Shown: positions 13,443 through 24,195 of the stretch, piece after piece
How positions within the stretch are numbered: the stretch's first letter is position 1
How the letters are laid out: the number at the start of each line of letters is the position of its first letter
Source of the DNA: Erythrophleum ivorense
Lineage: Eukaryota; Streptophyta; Magnoliopsida; Fabales; Fabaceae
Assembly (NCBI GenBank): GCA_026724425.1
Contig: JAIUCV010000019.1
Location: 14,396,827-14,460,826, forward strand
Length of the DNA: 64,000 bases
Reading direction: 5' to 3'
The notes under the pieces: generated by a model
What the model saw: the letters and a program-made list of their open reading frames with translations, nothing else
The model's database searches: none
Told to the model about the DNA's origin: nothing
Program-made: the position numbers and the translations under genes

Positions 13443-16400
13443 TGCATCTTATTCCATTATTAATCACGTGCTCCTTCTTTTGCCAATTTCCCGTAGCCTT
13501 TTCTTTTTTATATGAATAAGTATGGGTCCCATTTTATTTCCTTTATAATATTTCATGTGCTGCCTCTTCTTCTCGCTTCATGCATCCTTCCACGTGCATC
13601 TTCTCTTGCATGGTTCAGCTCAGTTTGCCTCTTTTACGTCAAAACCAAGCTCCTTTTTTACGTCATTATTCAACCAGTTACTCTGTCTTTTCTTCGCATT
13701 TTGCTCTTTGCTTCTTCCACGCCTTGTTCACATGGTCTTTCACCTATTCTGCTCACGTGGTTTGCAACTCTCTTCTCCTCAGCCATGTAGCTTCTGCCTT
13801 ATGTGTTTATCTTGCTTCATCATGTAAATCTCCATTCCATCTTCTCTTCAAGTAGCTAGTTGGACTTTTGCTTGTTTTCTTAGCTTTGTGTTCCACGTTT
13901 CTTTACATGTATGCAGCCCATAGCTAGTGCATTTTTGTTAATCCTCCCACGTGGCTTTTCCTCCTGCTTTTGTGTGCATCACATGCTCCTTTAAAATCTG
14001 CTCATGCTTCTACAACTAGCAGCTCGAGCTTTCATGAGAGCTGCCCAAGCTCTCTTCCTCCCATTCCACCTAACTTCTTTAACTCGAGCTTCATTTAAAT
14101 CTCCTTCACATGGTTCTCTTCATGCGCTGCACTGTTCAAGTGCTTTGTTCTGCTGGCTCGAAGCTTCTCTTCTGCATGTATGTATTTCTACTTATGGCTT
14201 CATATTTTTGCTGTGTTTCTTCCATGTGAGCTCAGCTTCTTCATTTCCACGTTTTGCTCATACTCTTCCTTATGTGTTATGCCCCCAATCAGCACATAGC
14301 TCTTTCTTTCCATTCCAACATCTTCATGCAGCTATTTAGCTAGTTTTCCCTCATGCTTCTTCTTTTTCACACCATCCCACTTTGTTCCTTACTTTGCCTT
14401 CTTCATTTCCTTCCATACATATCTCTCTCCATTGTTTTCTCTAAAACTTCTTCCTTCACATGTTCTGTAGCCCTCCTCTACATTATTTCTTTGCTTTGCC
14501 TTCTTTGTTTTCTTTAAGTAAAGGAAGGGAACTCGTGGCTGCTACTCTATGTGTGTATAATCTGTACCCAAGCTCCTTTCCACGTAGAATCCAAGTCTCT
14601 TTCTCCTTTGGATATGGTGGCTGCTCATGAGTGTGTGAGAGCTTATGAATGAAGTGGAATGCCTACATGGAATGTTCATGAATAAGATGGATGATGATGA
14701 TTATGCTGCCTCCTTTTCATTCTCTTATTTTTAAATTTTATTTTCTAAGAAATGCACACTTGAAGCTCCATTTCTCCTGCAATTCAATTTCCCATTCAAG
14801 CTCTAGTTTTCCTTAAAATCTGCACAAAAAGAATGGAAAAGATGAAATAGGAATATTCAGAAAATTCATTTAAACAAATTTGTGCACTAAAATTTCAAAA
14901 TTTTACAAATTAACTCCTAAAATATAGAAATGACTACTAAAATAAAATCTTATCTAATTAAAGTCTTAAAGTCATAATTCATTATTAAAATGTCCATGTT
15001 TAGGAGAATAAAATAGATAGAAATATGTGTTTATCATGGACCAAGCGGACAAGGTAATGGAAGCCAACCACCTTGAAGAAGAGAGCTTGACACCAGTATG
15101 TATAGTTTTTTCTCTATAAAGACATATTGATGTTTAATGATGTAAATTATTGTTGTACATGGTCTATGACCTTTGGAACATATGTAATTATGATAATGTG
15201 TCATGTATAAATGAGACAATATGTTATGAGACAATTAAAATGCAATTTGAGTATGTATGGACAATGTGGCTTCTTGAATGAGTTTATGGAAATCTGTAGA
15301 AGTGTGGGTGAGATGGCCAAAATGAGATGCATAAGGGTTGAGACCATTTGGGTAGCTTATACAAGTCCTAATTATGCTTTTAGACTTGCCCAAGAGGTGC
15401 CAAACTCTAAGAAAAATTATTTGGACATTTTGGTATCCTATATGGAGCCAAAATTGACCATAATGGAACCCTATATCACATTTTATCCAAATGAGTTCTT
15501 CTTGATCTGAGATTTGGTTTGAAATTAGATTTTGTTAAGATATTTTTGGGAAGCAAAAGAACATAATTTTCAGAGGTCTACAGAATATTTGATGAATTTT
15601 CAAAGTTGGCAAATTTTCTGGTTTTGGTCATGTTACTGTTCACTCAGGTCCAAAAATGAAATCCATCACACAGGCCCTAAATGATGTCCAATTGCCATGA
15701 AATTTTATAAAAAGAAACTAGACATTTCTAGTGACTTGTGAAAACTAGAAGCACATCATTTGGATGTCTAGAGAGAGAGATATATGAATTTTCAAAAAAA
15801 TTGTCTAGTATTAGGAACTTTACCCGACCTCAGTTATTGTTTGATTGGATTCCGAGGTCTGAGCGTACTTGAACTAGTCTAGAGTTATTTTTTCCCTCTA
15901 GCTAACATCTTTAAATTTTTAGATTTGTATCATTTACATAGATTGGATTTGTTTGGAATTAATTGGATATTTTTGAAATTTGCTATAGAATTTTGTGATA
16001 GCACTAGTGAATAGCCTGACCTCTGGACTATTTCGAATGTCAAACATCCTCTATGTTAGATGTTATGATATGGACATATTTTTAGCATAAATTATACATG
16101 TGTAGCTTTCCATAATGGCTAAGAATGCATGATTTTAATTTTTCTAGAATTAGTTATGATTTTCCAAAGTTGGTGATAGAAATGAGCAAAATCTAGCTGA
16201 AAATGAATATGTAAATTTCATGCTTCCCTTCGAGTTCCTTGAGATGTACGCCACTTTTGATGATGCAAATGAGTTGTGTTCATGTAATTAAATACAAGAA
16301 TATGTTGTATGAGTTCATATGGGTCACGTGATACTGAATGGAGTTTTTATATACAACGTAACATTAAAATAATTAATATTTTTATTGCCTTTTCATTAGA

Positions 16401-17267
16401 AACTTATATGATTCATGGGATTGCGTTATTTAAAGGCATGAGATGAGCTAAAAATTATGGTGTTACATCTTTCATGGCTTAAACATACACACACATTCAA
16501 AGACAAGAGAACACCTAAACATGAATGAGAGAAAGAAGAGAAAGTTACCTTGTATGCAAGAACACACTTTCTTTCTTAGAAATTCTTCCTCTCCCTCGGC
16601 CAAACACTCACAAAGAGGTAGGACTTGATTCCTTTGGCTTAAAAACATCAAATGGGATCTAATTATACTCTTGAAACATCTACTAAAGCCACACACACAC
16701 TAGAAGAGTTAGGTTGCTCATATGGTTCAATTACGGTTCCATAAAGCACCTAATGAAGCAATACCAAGAATTCATGATCTTGGCTCTATTCTTTTCTTCC
16801 ATCTATAGTTTTTTACTCCATTTAGACTCCTTGGAGCCATCACACAATCAATTTGAGGAGCTTAGATATAGGTTGCTTCTTTAAGTCACAATATGGAACC
16901 TATACCTCCATCACACTTTCTAGACTTCCTAAATTTTTTCTAGGGCTTCCTCTCACACTCTCTCATCATATATGATGCAAAACTAAGCTTGGAAGAAATT
17001 AAAACACTCATTTGGTACTCCTTCTAGGTTAGGCCAAGACATGGTCTTCAATAAGCACCTGTAACAACCCAGAAAAAGACATGAGAGAAGGAATGAGAAA
17101 AGGAAAGGGAAAAGAGAAGCTGGAAAATTTTTGAAGAGCTGAGAATTTTCTAAGTCTTCTCGCCATAGCGTGATATGGAATCGCCATAGCGAGAATGCCT
17201 CCTCGAAATAGCGAAGATGTTCCTAGCTATAACGAGTGTGGCATTCCATACAAAAACCAGGGAGTTG

Positions 17268-17424
17268 CTCGCTGTAGCGACGCCATAGCAAAGGCAGAGG
17301 TCTGGAACAGACACGATCTCGCCATAGCGACGCCATAGCGAAGGTTGAGAATAGACACGATCTCGCCGTAGCGACGCCATAGCGAAGGCAGAAGTCTGGA
17401 ACAGACACGAGCTCGCCGTAGCGA
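17268..17424 (+). repeat. Tandem units within the A LTR palindrome array
   Basis: The phrase CTCGCYRTAGCGA starts at 17268, 17318, 17362 and 17412, giving periods of 50, 44 and 50 bases. Each unit holds two CGC-N4-GCG-like sites followed by an AAGGCAGAG...GACACGA segment. The same array occurs in the 3' LTR (25176..25332) and reversed in the solo LTR (57225..57525). Confidence 0.8.
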
Positions 17425-17600
17425 GGACACTAACCCACTATAGCGAGAGCGGTCCAGAAGAGCGAGAAAAAGAGAATTTGACTTTTTAAAGACTTCCAAA
17501 TCTCTTCTTTCTTCTTCTAACCGACTCAAACTCGTCTTAGGAGAGAGAAAAGAGCGGAGGAAAGAGAGAGAAGCTGAAGAGAAGAGGAAAGCACAAGAAA

Positions 17601-17607
17601 GGTATGA
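17601..17607 (+). promoter_or_regulatory. Candidate splice donor in the A LTR
   Basis: AAG|GTATGA matches the plant donor consensus. A donor-like AAG|GTRNN occurs at a comparable place in the R, C and D LTRs as well. Paired with the acceptor-like TTTCAG at 20263..20268 it would remove a ~2.67-kb leader intron and join the LTR leader to the gag start. This is inferred from sequence only. Confidence 0.4.
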
Positions 17608-18501
17608 ATTCTCATGGCTTCCTCTTAGTATATTGCCCTTCTCCCCTTTTTCCCTCTTTCCTACGGTTTAGATGACAGAAATGGTTAGGTTTTGAGTCTG
17701 GTTCAGAGGAGAGAGAGTGGGAAACCATTCTTGAGAGAGATTAGAAGTAGATAGTCTTCTCTATCTTGCTTTTCCCCATTCTCAAGAGCTTGAGAGGTGA
17801 GAAAAGAGAGGGGATAGCTCATGGACCCTAGAGTGAGGAAGAAACCTAGAGTGAGAAGCTCAGTAGAGCTGATTAGAAGTGATCCCTAGCTTAAGAATTG
17901 AGTATTGAAGTATTGATTCCATGCTTTTGTGTGGTTAGGCTCAAGAGGAACTCTCCCATCTAGAAGTTGTTGTGAAACCAACAAGGGAGGAGACCATTGA
18001 CAGAGCAAGTAGAAAATAGCTAGCAAAGGTAGTTCTCTCCACTTTCTCTCATGCATAATTGTGTGTTTACATTGTCTTGCTTGTGTGTATGAATGATATG
18101 AGCTATGAGAAGTGTGTTAGCATGATTATGTGATATGATTGAGATGATGTTTTAAATGCTTGATTGGTTTGCCTGAGGAAATGGAAAAGCCAATAACCCT
18201 ATAGCCAAGGTGAGGATGAGCCGAAGCCCTAAGTTGGTTGAGCCAGGTCTCCCAAAAGTGAGGTTGACTCCCAAAGAGCAAGGGTGAGTCTAAGTACCTC
18301 TAAAGTATGGGAAGGCAAATCCAAAAGCCATAAGGGAAGGGTTGAGGCCGATCCAAGTATTCAGCGAACTCTTGAATGTTATCCATGGCCATTTCACATG
18401 TTTTAAATGTTTTCATCATGTTTTATATGCTAACATGCCATACATACATAATGAGACTTGTTGCATGCAATATATGTATGTTTGAATGAGAGTTGAACTA
18501 C

Positions 18502-18520
18502 TGAGATTCCATGAATCTCA
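18502..18520 (+). other. Conserved stem-loop in the A LTR
   Basis: TGAGATTC-CAT-GAATCTCA gives perfect 8-bp arms with a 3-base loop. The same motif is found in the 3' LTR (26410..26428), the solo A LTR (56145..56163), and R and E LTRs, with different loop bases and some G-T pairs in the arms. Its function is unknown. Confidence 0.7.
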
Positions 18521-19985
18521 CCCTCCCTCTCCACCATCCAACCATGCCAGGTGGCCCAAGTGAGATTAGAGATGGGAGCAACCACCACCAAGCATGAGGC
18601 TAGGGATAGAGATGAAGAAGAATGTAAAGACTTTTGTAATACATTGTATATGAAAAGTGTACATGAGATGTAAATGATATGATGTAGTTCCTCATAGTTT
18701 TTGTAAAACCATGTATATATTAATGATGAATGTATGAGAATGAGATTTATGATGAATGAAAAAGCATGGTTGAATGAGAAATGATCAATGATAGCCTAGT
18801 ATATATGGGTGCATAAGTGGGCATGGGGTAGTGAGTTTCCCCAATCTAAGTTGTTAGACACTTGAGGCATGATTGATAGCTCCTAAAGATGCTCTCTCAT
18901 GTGCTCAAGGAGTCATAGAAGTAGAAAACTTAAGATTGGACCCCATTAGTCACACTTTTGGCCAAGAAAGGGCCTTTTGCACATGATGTCATAGAATAGC
19001 CATATGACCTCTTCTAGCTATGAGATTTGACATGTGGCTAGATTATGTTTAGAGCTTTCTAGGAAGCTAGACGTCATGTCATTTAGAGGTCTATAGCATT
19101 TTCTATGAGCATCCAAAGTTGACATCAGAAATTCGGATTTCAGAAAATCACTGTTCATTTGGTCAGTTTGAGAAACGGGTCATCCGAGGGGCAAACGTAG
19201 TCCAATGGCTACGAAATTTTATACACAGAACCTAGATGGTCACAGTGACTTGGAGGAACTGGAATCACCTCATTTAGAGGTCTAGAGAGGAAGTTATACA
19301 ATTTCGAAGTTCCTGCCCAGAATCAGACCCCCAACCAGACCCGAAGTACTGTTTCATCGGTTTCCGGGGAATTGGCTTGGTGGACTGATCTGAAGATATT
19401 TTTTTCCTCTAGCTAACATCCACATATTTCCATAGAGATAGAGTTTATGAGCATTGGAGTTTTGTGGAATTAGTTAGACATTTTCAAAGTCTATATCAGT
19501 AAACTGTGACAGCAAAGAAGCCCCCTCTGACCAGTGAACTATTTCGATGTCAAACGCAGAATGAGTGAGATATTGAGACTTCTAAGTATTTTTAGCATGA
19601 AGTAGACGTCTCAAGCTTTCTAGAATGATCCAGATCATGCAGATACGATTTTTCTGCATTTAGTTATGTATTTTCAAAGTTAGCCCAGAAATGAAGCAAA
19701 ATCTGCCCATAGCGAAAATGCATGTCTCCAATCCCTTTTTGCTTTCCATGAGTGCTAAGCATATAGTAGGGATTGAAATAAGTCTCAAAAGAGTAATTGA
19801 GCAAGAGGAATCAGAGAGAGAGCCCAACCGGTCCATATTACTTCAAAGTGGAGCTCTACCCACTCATAGTGCCATAAAGAGAGTAAGCATAAGGTAGAGA
19901 AAGTGTCTCCCTTATGAGTTCCGCATTGCCATATAGGCTAGAGGGCACCTTGGGTATGAGCTAGAGGTTAAGGTGTCACATTTGG

Positions 19986-20003
19986 TGGTATCAGAGCCAG
20001 GTT
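19986..20003 (+). promoter_or_regulatory. Primer binding site, initiator Met tRNA type
   Basis: TGGTATCAGAGCCAGGTT is the standard plant primer site complementary to the 3' end of initiator methionyl tRNA. It starts 5 bases after the 5' LTR. It primes minus-strand DNA synthesis in Copia and most chromovirus elements. Confidence 0.95.
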
Positions 20004-20272
20004 TCAGGCTCCCATGATAAGTTAGAACATCAGAGGTGCCTTTCCCTAGGAAGGCCGGGTAAGCAGAGCATGCCCTCGAACTAGGAAGAGAGGACAATAC
20101 CTTTGATCGTAAGATGTAGCATAAGAGCAGTAAGGTTCAGGCTTTCATTGTGGATTGTAGCATATGTTGTGAGTTGCCAAGATGTTTATGAGCTTGCTAT
20201 GGATGATTGAGTGCATGAAAGTGGCATGTGTCCCTATTATGTATGCTAAACCATGTTATATGTTTCAGAAAG
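20004..20272 (+). other. A element leader before gag
   Basis: This is untranslated leader. Its last bases hold a branch-point-like GCTAAAC (about 20244..20250) and an acceptor-like TGTTTCAG ending at 20268, 5 bases before the gag ATG. An upstream in-frame ATG at 20228 exists, but its 15 extra residues are not gag-like, so I place the start at 20273. Confidence 0.5.
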
Positions 20273-21139
20273 ATGGTTGACACGCGCCAAGGCAGAGGCA
20301 GAGGTAGAGGTAGAGGAAGAGGTAGGCCTTCCAGAGAGGCTCAGGCAGATGAGGCCGGGCCTAGTGATCCGGTAGCTGGAGCCTTACAGAGTATAGTGGC
20401 TCGCCTGGATCAGCAGCAAGCTGTTATCATGCAGCTACAAGAACGGCTTGCTGAGAGAAATAGCCAAGGTCCTACACCTCCCCCTCCTCAGCCAGTTCCA
20501 CATTCTGATCATCCTGAGCATTCAGGGGTGACTCCTACAGATGCACAGCCACACATGCAGGCTGTAGCTCCAGTTCCACCAGCTCAGATGCCTCCTGCTG
20601 AGCAGCAACAGCTCTCGACCAGAAAAGTAGTTACTCAGTTCAGAAAGTTCGGGCCTCCCACCTTTGATGGTGAGATGAGTGCAGATAGAGCCGAGGCCTG
20701 GATTATTGAACTCGAGCAGATCTTCGAGGTTATGGAGTGCACATCTGAGCAGAAAGCCAAGATGGCGGCTTTCCAGTTAAGAAAAGAAGCAATATATTGG
20801 TGGAAGGGCACTGAACCGATACTGAGAGCGAGGAACGTCCCGATCACGTGGGAGGCATTCCTCGAGATATTCCACGAGAAGTATTTCCCCGACTCCATCA
20901 GAGATGAGAAGGAGTCAGAGTTTATTCTGCTGAGACAGATACCGGGGATGTCAGTGGACCAATATGTAGCAAAGTTCATCGAGCTCTCTAGATATTCCTC
21001 ATACCTACAGAGACATGATGATGAGAAATGGAGGGCAGACAGGCTAGAGAAGGTTTTGCTCCCTGAGATCAGAGACAGGGTGGTGCCCCAGAGAATCAGG
21101 CACTTCCATACCCTGGTAGAAGTATGCAGAGTGACATAA
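20273..21139 (+). pseudogene. gag: gag of element A, ended early by TAA
   Basis: Gag forms the virus-like particle in the cytoplasm that carries the element RNA. The start at 20273 gives MVDTRQGRGRGRG, an Arg-Gly-rich N-terminus built on a short purine repeat, as in Tekay-type gag. A Gln-rich helix and a Pro/Gln-rich stretch follow. The retrotransposon gag domain comes next: AWIIELEQIF, then YWWKG, WEAFLEIFHEKYFP and the DQYVAKFIELSRY region. An in-frame TAA (21137..21139) cuts it about 45 codons before the zinc knuckle region. The reading frame is otherwise continuous with pol, so the stop is a nonsense change within what was one gag-pol frame. Confidence 0.92.
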
Positions 21140-22993
21140 ACGAATCTCAGGATGATGCAACCTACCTCCAGCGCCAGACCATTACTTCCCCTCCCTGAGC
21201 CTAAGAGATCTAGAGATGATTCCCAGCCGGCAGTGACAAGCCGTAGAGGTGGGAAAAGTCAGTGGAACCAAAGAGGGAAGAAGAAGAAGACTCAGTCTAG
21301 TAGAGGCAGCGCTCCACCTCTCACATGTCCCCAGTGTGGCAGGAATCACGGTACCAGGCCGTGTTATGCGGGGCAGAACGTATGCTATCGATGTGGCAGG
21401 CCGGGGCACATAGCCAGAGATTGTATGCAAGCTCCCCCACAGGCCCCTCTACCGATCGCACAGCAGAGAGAGATGGCTCCACCTCCCAGACCGCAGACCC
21501 AGGGTAGAGTTTTTGCCCTATCACAGCAAGAGGCTAGTCAATCCCCGAGTCTGATTCAAGGTACTATTAAGATAAATGATTTTTCAGTAACTGCCTTATT
21601 TGATTCGGGCGCTAGCCATTCTTTCATATCGTATGACTGTGTTCAGAGGTCGGGTCTGAGTATGCATACATTGCCATATGAGTTGCATGTATCCACCCCC
21701 ACGGGAAACCGAGCCATCACTACCCATGCTTGCTTGAATTGTGTGATCCAGTTTAATCATTGCCTGACCACCCTTGATTTGATATGCATACCCCTCATTG
21801 ACATCGATGTAATAGTAGGCATGAACTGGATGTCAGTAAATAATGTCACACTAGATTGTAGCCACAGATGTGTTACTTTACCTGAATGTGGGACTATGCC
21901 TAGTACTAGGGCTGAGCTGTCTGTTATGACTATTTCCCAAGCAGAGAGATCTCTAGGGCATGGTTGTCAGGGATATTTGGTCTTCTTTTCAGTTCAGGCT
22001 GAGGTAGAAGAGGGTATAGATGAGATCCCAGTAGTAAGGGAATTCCCAGAAGTATTCCCTAAAGAGATGAGTGGATTGCCCCCAGAGAGAGAGGTCGAGT
22101 TTCCAATAGAGATCGTACCTGGGGCAAGTCCAGTGTCTAAGGCCCCTTATAGAATGGCCCCCACAGAGCTAGCAGAGCTCAAGAAACAGATAGAGGAGCT
22201 CTTAGAGAAGGGTTTCATCAGACCCAGTGTCTCACCATGGGGAGCCCCAGTTCTATTTGTTAAGAAGAAAGACGGGAGCCTTAGATTATGTATAGACTAC
22301 AGGGAACTCAATAAGATTACCATTAAGAATAAATACCCTCTCCCTCGCATAGATGACCTCCTAGATCAGTTAGCAGGAGCGTCAGTGTTCTCTAAGATAG
22401 ACCTCAGGTCGGGATATCACCAGCTCAGAGTAAAGGTGAATGATATTCCCAAAACAGCCTTTAGAACCAGATATGGGCATTATGAGTTCCTAGTTATGCC
22501 CTTCGGGTTGACGAATGCACCTGCAGTGTTTATGGATTATATGAATAGAATCTTCAGGCCATATCTAGACAGATTTGTAGTAGTCTTCATAGATGACATC
22601 CTTATCTACTCAAAAAGTGGAGAGGAACATGAGCAGCAGTTGAGATTAGTCTTGAAAACCTTAAGAGAAAGACAGTTGTATGCTAAACTTAGTAAATGCG
22701 ATTTCTGGCTCACTGAGGTTCAGTTTCTGGGTCATGTGATCTCCCAGGCAGGGGTCGCAGTAGATCCCCATAAGGTAGAGGCAGTATTACAGTGGGAGAG
22801 ACCTAGGACAGTGACAGAAATCAGGAGCTTTCTAGGTTTAGCAGGGTACTATAGAAGGTTTATTCAAGGCTTTTCTCAAATAGCAATGCCATTGACTCGG
22901 CTTACTAGAAAGAGTGTGTCATTTGTGTGGAATGAGAAATGTGAGAGTAGTTTTCAAGAGTTGAAGCACAAGTTGACCACGGCACCAGTTTAG
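21140..22993 (+). pseudogene. pol: End of gag plus protease and reverse transcriptase of element A
   Basis: This continues in the frame of gag. A basic KKKK-rich stretch is followed by a CCHC zinc knuckle (CYRCGRPGHIARDC, about 21383..21424), the aspartic protease motif LFDSGASHS (about residue 151 counted from the ATG at 21152) and VIVGMNWM. Reverse transcriptase runs from PYRMAP through CIDYRELN, DLRSGYHQ, MPFGLTNAP and the catalytic FIDD (22586..22597) to FLGLAGYYRRFI and the KLTTAPV connection. The frame ends at TAG 22991..22993 because one T appears to be missing from a T run. The next segment continues in the +2 frame. All RT motifs are intact. Confidence 0.93.
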
Positions 22994-23553
22994 TACTCCC
23001 TGACCCGAGAGAGAGTTTTACAGTGTATAGTGATGCCTCTAAGAAAGGGTTAGGATGCGTACTCATGCAGAAAGGCCAAGTGGTAGCTTATGCTTCCAGA
23101 CAGTTAAAGCCTCATGAGGAAAACTACCCCACACACGACCTAGAGTTAGCCGCAGTGGTATTTGCTCTAAAGATATGGAGACACTACTTATATGGGGCAG
23201 CAATAGAGGTGTATAGCGACCACAAGAGTCTTAAGTACCTGTTTGAGCAGAAAGAGTTAAATATGAGGCAAAGAAGATGGTTAGAATTCTTGAAAGATTA
23301 TGACTTTACATTGAAATACCATCCAGGTAAGGCTAATGTGGTAGCTGATGCCCTGAGCAGAAAATCCATACACGTGGCCTGTATGATGATCCGAGAGCAG
23401 GAATTGATTGAGAGGTTCAGAGACATGAGTCTCTCCTGCAGGGTGTATTCGGGAAAGTTAGTAATGAGTGAAACCCGAATAGAAAGTGACCTGAGAGATC
23501 AGATAAGAGAGGCTCAGCAAGTAGATGATCATGTAAGGAAAGTGAGAGTCTAG
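22993..23553 (+). pseudogene. pol: RNase H segment of element A pol
   Basis: RNase H degrades the RNA strand during reverse transcription. This frame carries YSDASKKGLG, DLELAAVVFAL, YSDHKSLKYL and VADALSRK, which hold the four acidic residues expected of a Ty3-type RNase H. The linker towards integrase follows and ends at an in-frame TAG (23551..23553). It is shifted one base relative to the RT frame, so it could be made only by frameshifting or in an intact relative. Confidence 0.92.
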
Positions 23554-24195
23554 ATGACTCAAGGAAATGTTCAAGAGTTCAACCAGTCTGAGGATGATAT
23601 AGTGAGATATAGGGATAGGCTGTATGTGCCTAAGAATGCTAAGATAAAGGAGAAAATCCTAGATGAGGCACATAAGAGTAAGTACACTATTCATCCGGGT
23701 GGCAATAAGATGTACCAGGATCTGAAAAGATTGTTCTGGTGGCCCGGAATGAAAGCAGACATAGCAGACTATGTCTCCCGATGTTTAGTATGCCAAAGAG
23801 TGAAAATAGAGCATCAGAAGCCAGCAGGGTTACTTCAGCCTCTAGATATCCCAGAGTGGAAATGGGATAGCATAGCTATGGATTTTGTCATGGGTTTGCC
23901 CAAGACATTATCGAGCTATGATGCAATATGGGTGATAGTGGATAGGTTAACAAAGTCAGCGCACTTTTTACCTATGAAAGCCACTTATACCCTAGATAAG
24001 TTAGTCCAGCTGTACATCAGGGAGATAGTTAGACTGCATGGTGTGCCCAAGAGCATAGTATCAGATAGAGATCCCAGATTCACATCGAATTTCTAGAGAT
24101 CATTGCAAGATGCTCTAGGCACTAGACTCAGATTTAGCACAGCCTACCACCCTCAGACAGATGGACAAACAGAAAGAACCATCCAGACCCTATAG
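23554..24195 (+). pseudogene. pol: Integrase zinc domain and catalytic core of element A, two stops
   Basis: The frame is the same as for RNase H. The HHCC zinc domain runs through IHPGGNKMYQ, FWWPGMK and CLVCQRVK. The catalytic core has Asp at 23881..23883 (AMDFVMGLP), Asp at 24064..24066 (VSDRDPRF) and Glu at 24172..24174 (GQTERT), a D-D-35-E arrangement. TAG at 24094..24096 stands where a conserved Trp is usual, and TAG at 24193..24195 follows shortly after. The catalytic residues are present but the protein is cut between them. Confidence 0.92.

Larger units (their letters stand above)
9310..15036 (-). mobile_element. B3: B-family LTR, minus strand, interrupted by C
   Basis: The pieces are 9310..10340 and 13448..15036. 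On the plus strand it starts TGAGTTCACACAACCC (the reverse of the B LTR end) and ends TTTATCA (the reverse of TGATAAA). It contains the same AT-rich segment, the C/T-rich block, and CACGTG boxes (for example near 13468, 13590, 13753 and 13947). The two flanks do not form a duplication (CTAAT against TGGAC), and about 0.65 kb of the host R3 LTR is missing. The Phe/Ser-rich ORFs at 13512..14339 lie antisense to the LTR in several frames and are incidental. Confidence 0.75.
7717..16467 (+). mobile_element. R3: R-family LTR interrupted by B3
   Basis: The pieces are 7717..9309 and 15037..16467. The start is TGTAATGTCC and the end is ATGGTGTTACA. A perfect duplication TCTTT lies at 7712..7716 and 16468..16472. 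Compared with R7 and R6, about 0.65 kb of LTR is missing at the 9309/15037 junction around B3. A strong TATA box is at 8266..8276 and a donor-like AAG|GTATGG at 8394/8395. No internal domain is attached. Confidence 0.8.
17060..19980 (+). repeat. A element 5' LTR
   Basis: This 2921-bp LTR runs from TGTAACAACCC to GTGTCACA. Landmarks are the CG-rich palindrome array at about 17158..17460, a donor-like AAG|GTATGA at 17601/17602, the stem-loop at 18502..18520, and the primer site 5 bases after the end. No good TATA box is visible; TTTTTAAAG near 17485 is the best candidate. The ORFs at 17150..17529 arise from the palindrome array and are not genes. Confidence 0.95.

Noticed and set aside
13512..14339. 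Several overlapping ORFs of 90-111 codons, Ser/Phe/Leu-rich
   Set aside because: They lie in multiple frames antisense to the C/T-rich part of the B3 LTR. They are compositional and not genes.
17268..17424. Spaced repeats resembling a CRISPR array
   Set aside because: The repeats are short and unequal, the spacers are themselves repeated, and the context is a plant LTR.
20228..20272. Upstream ATG of gag
   Set aside because: Its 15 residues are hydrophobic and unlike a gag start. The Arg-Gly-rich start at 20273 fits the family better, and an acceptor-like site lies between them.
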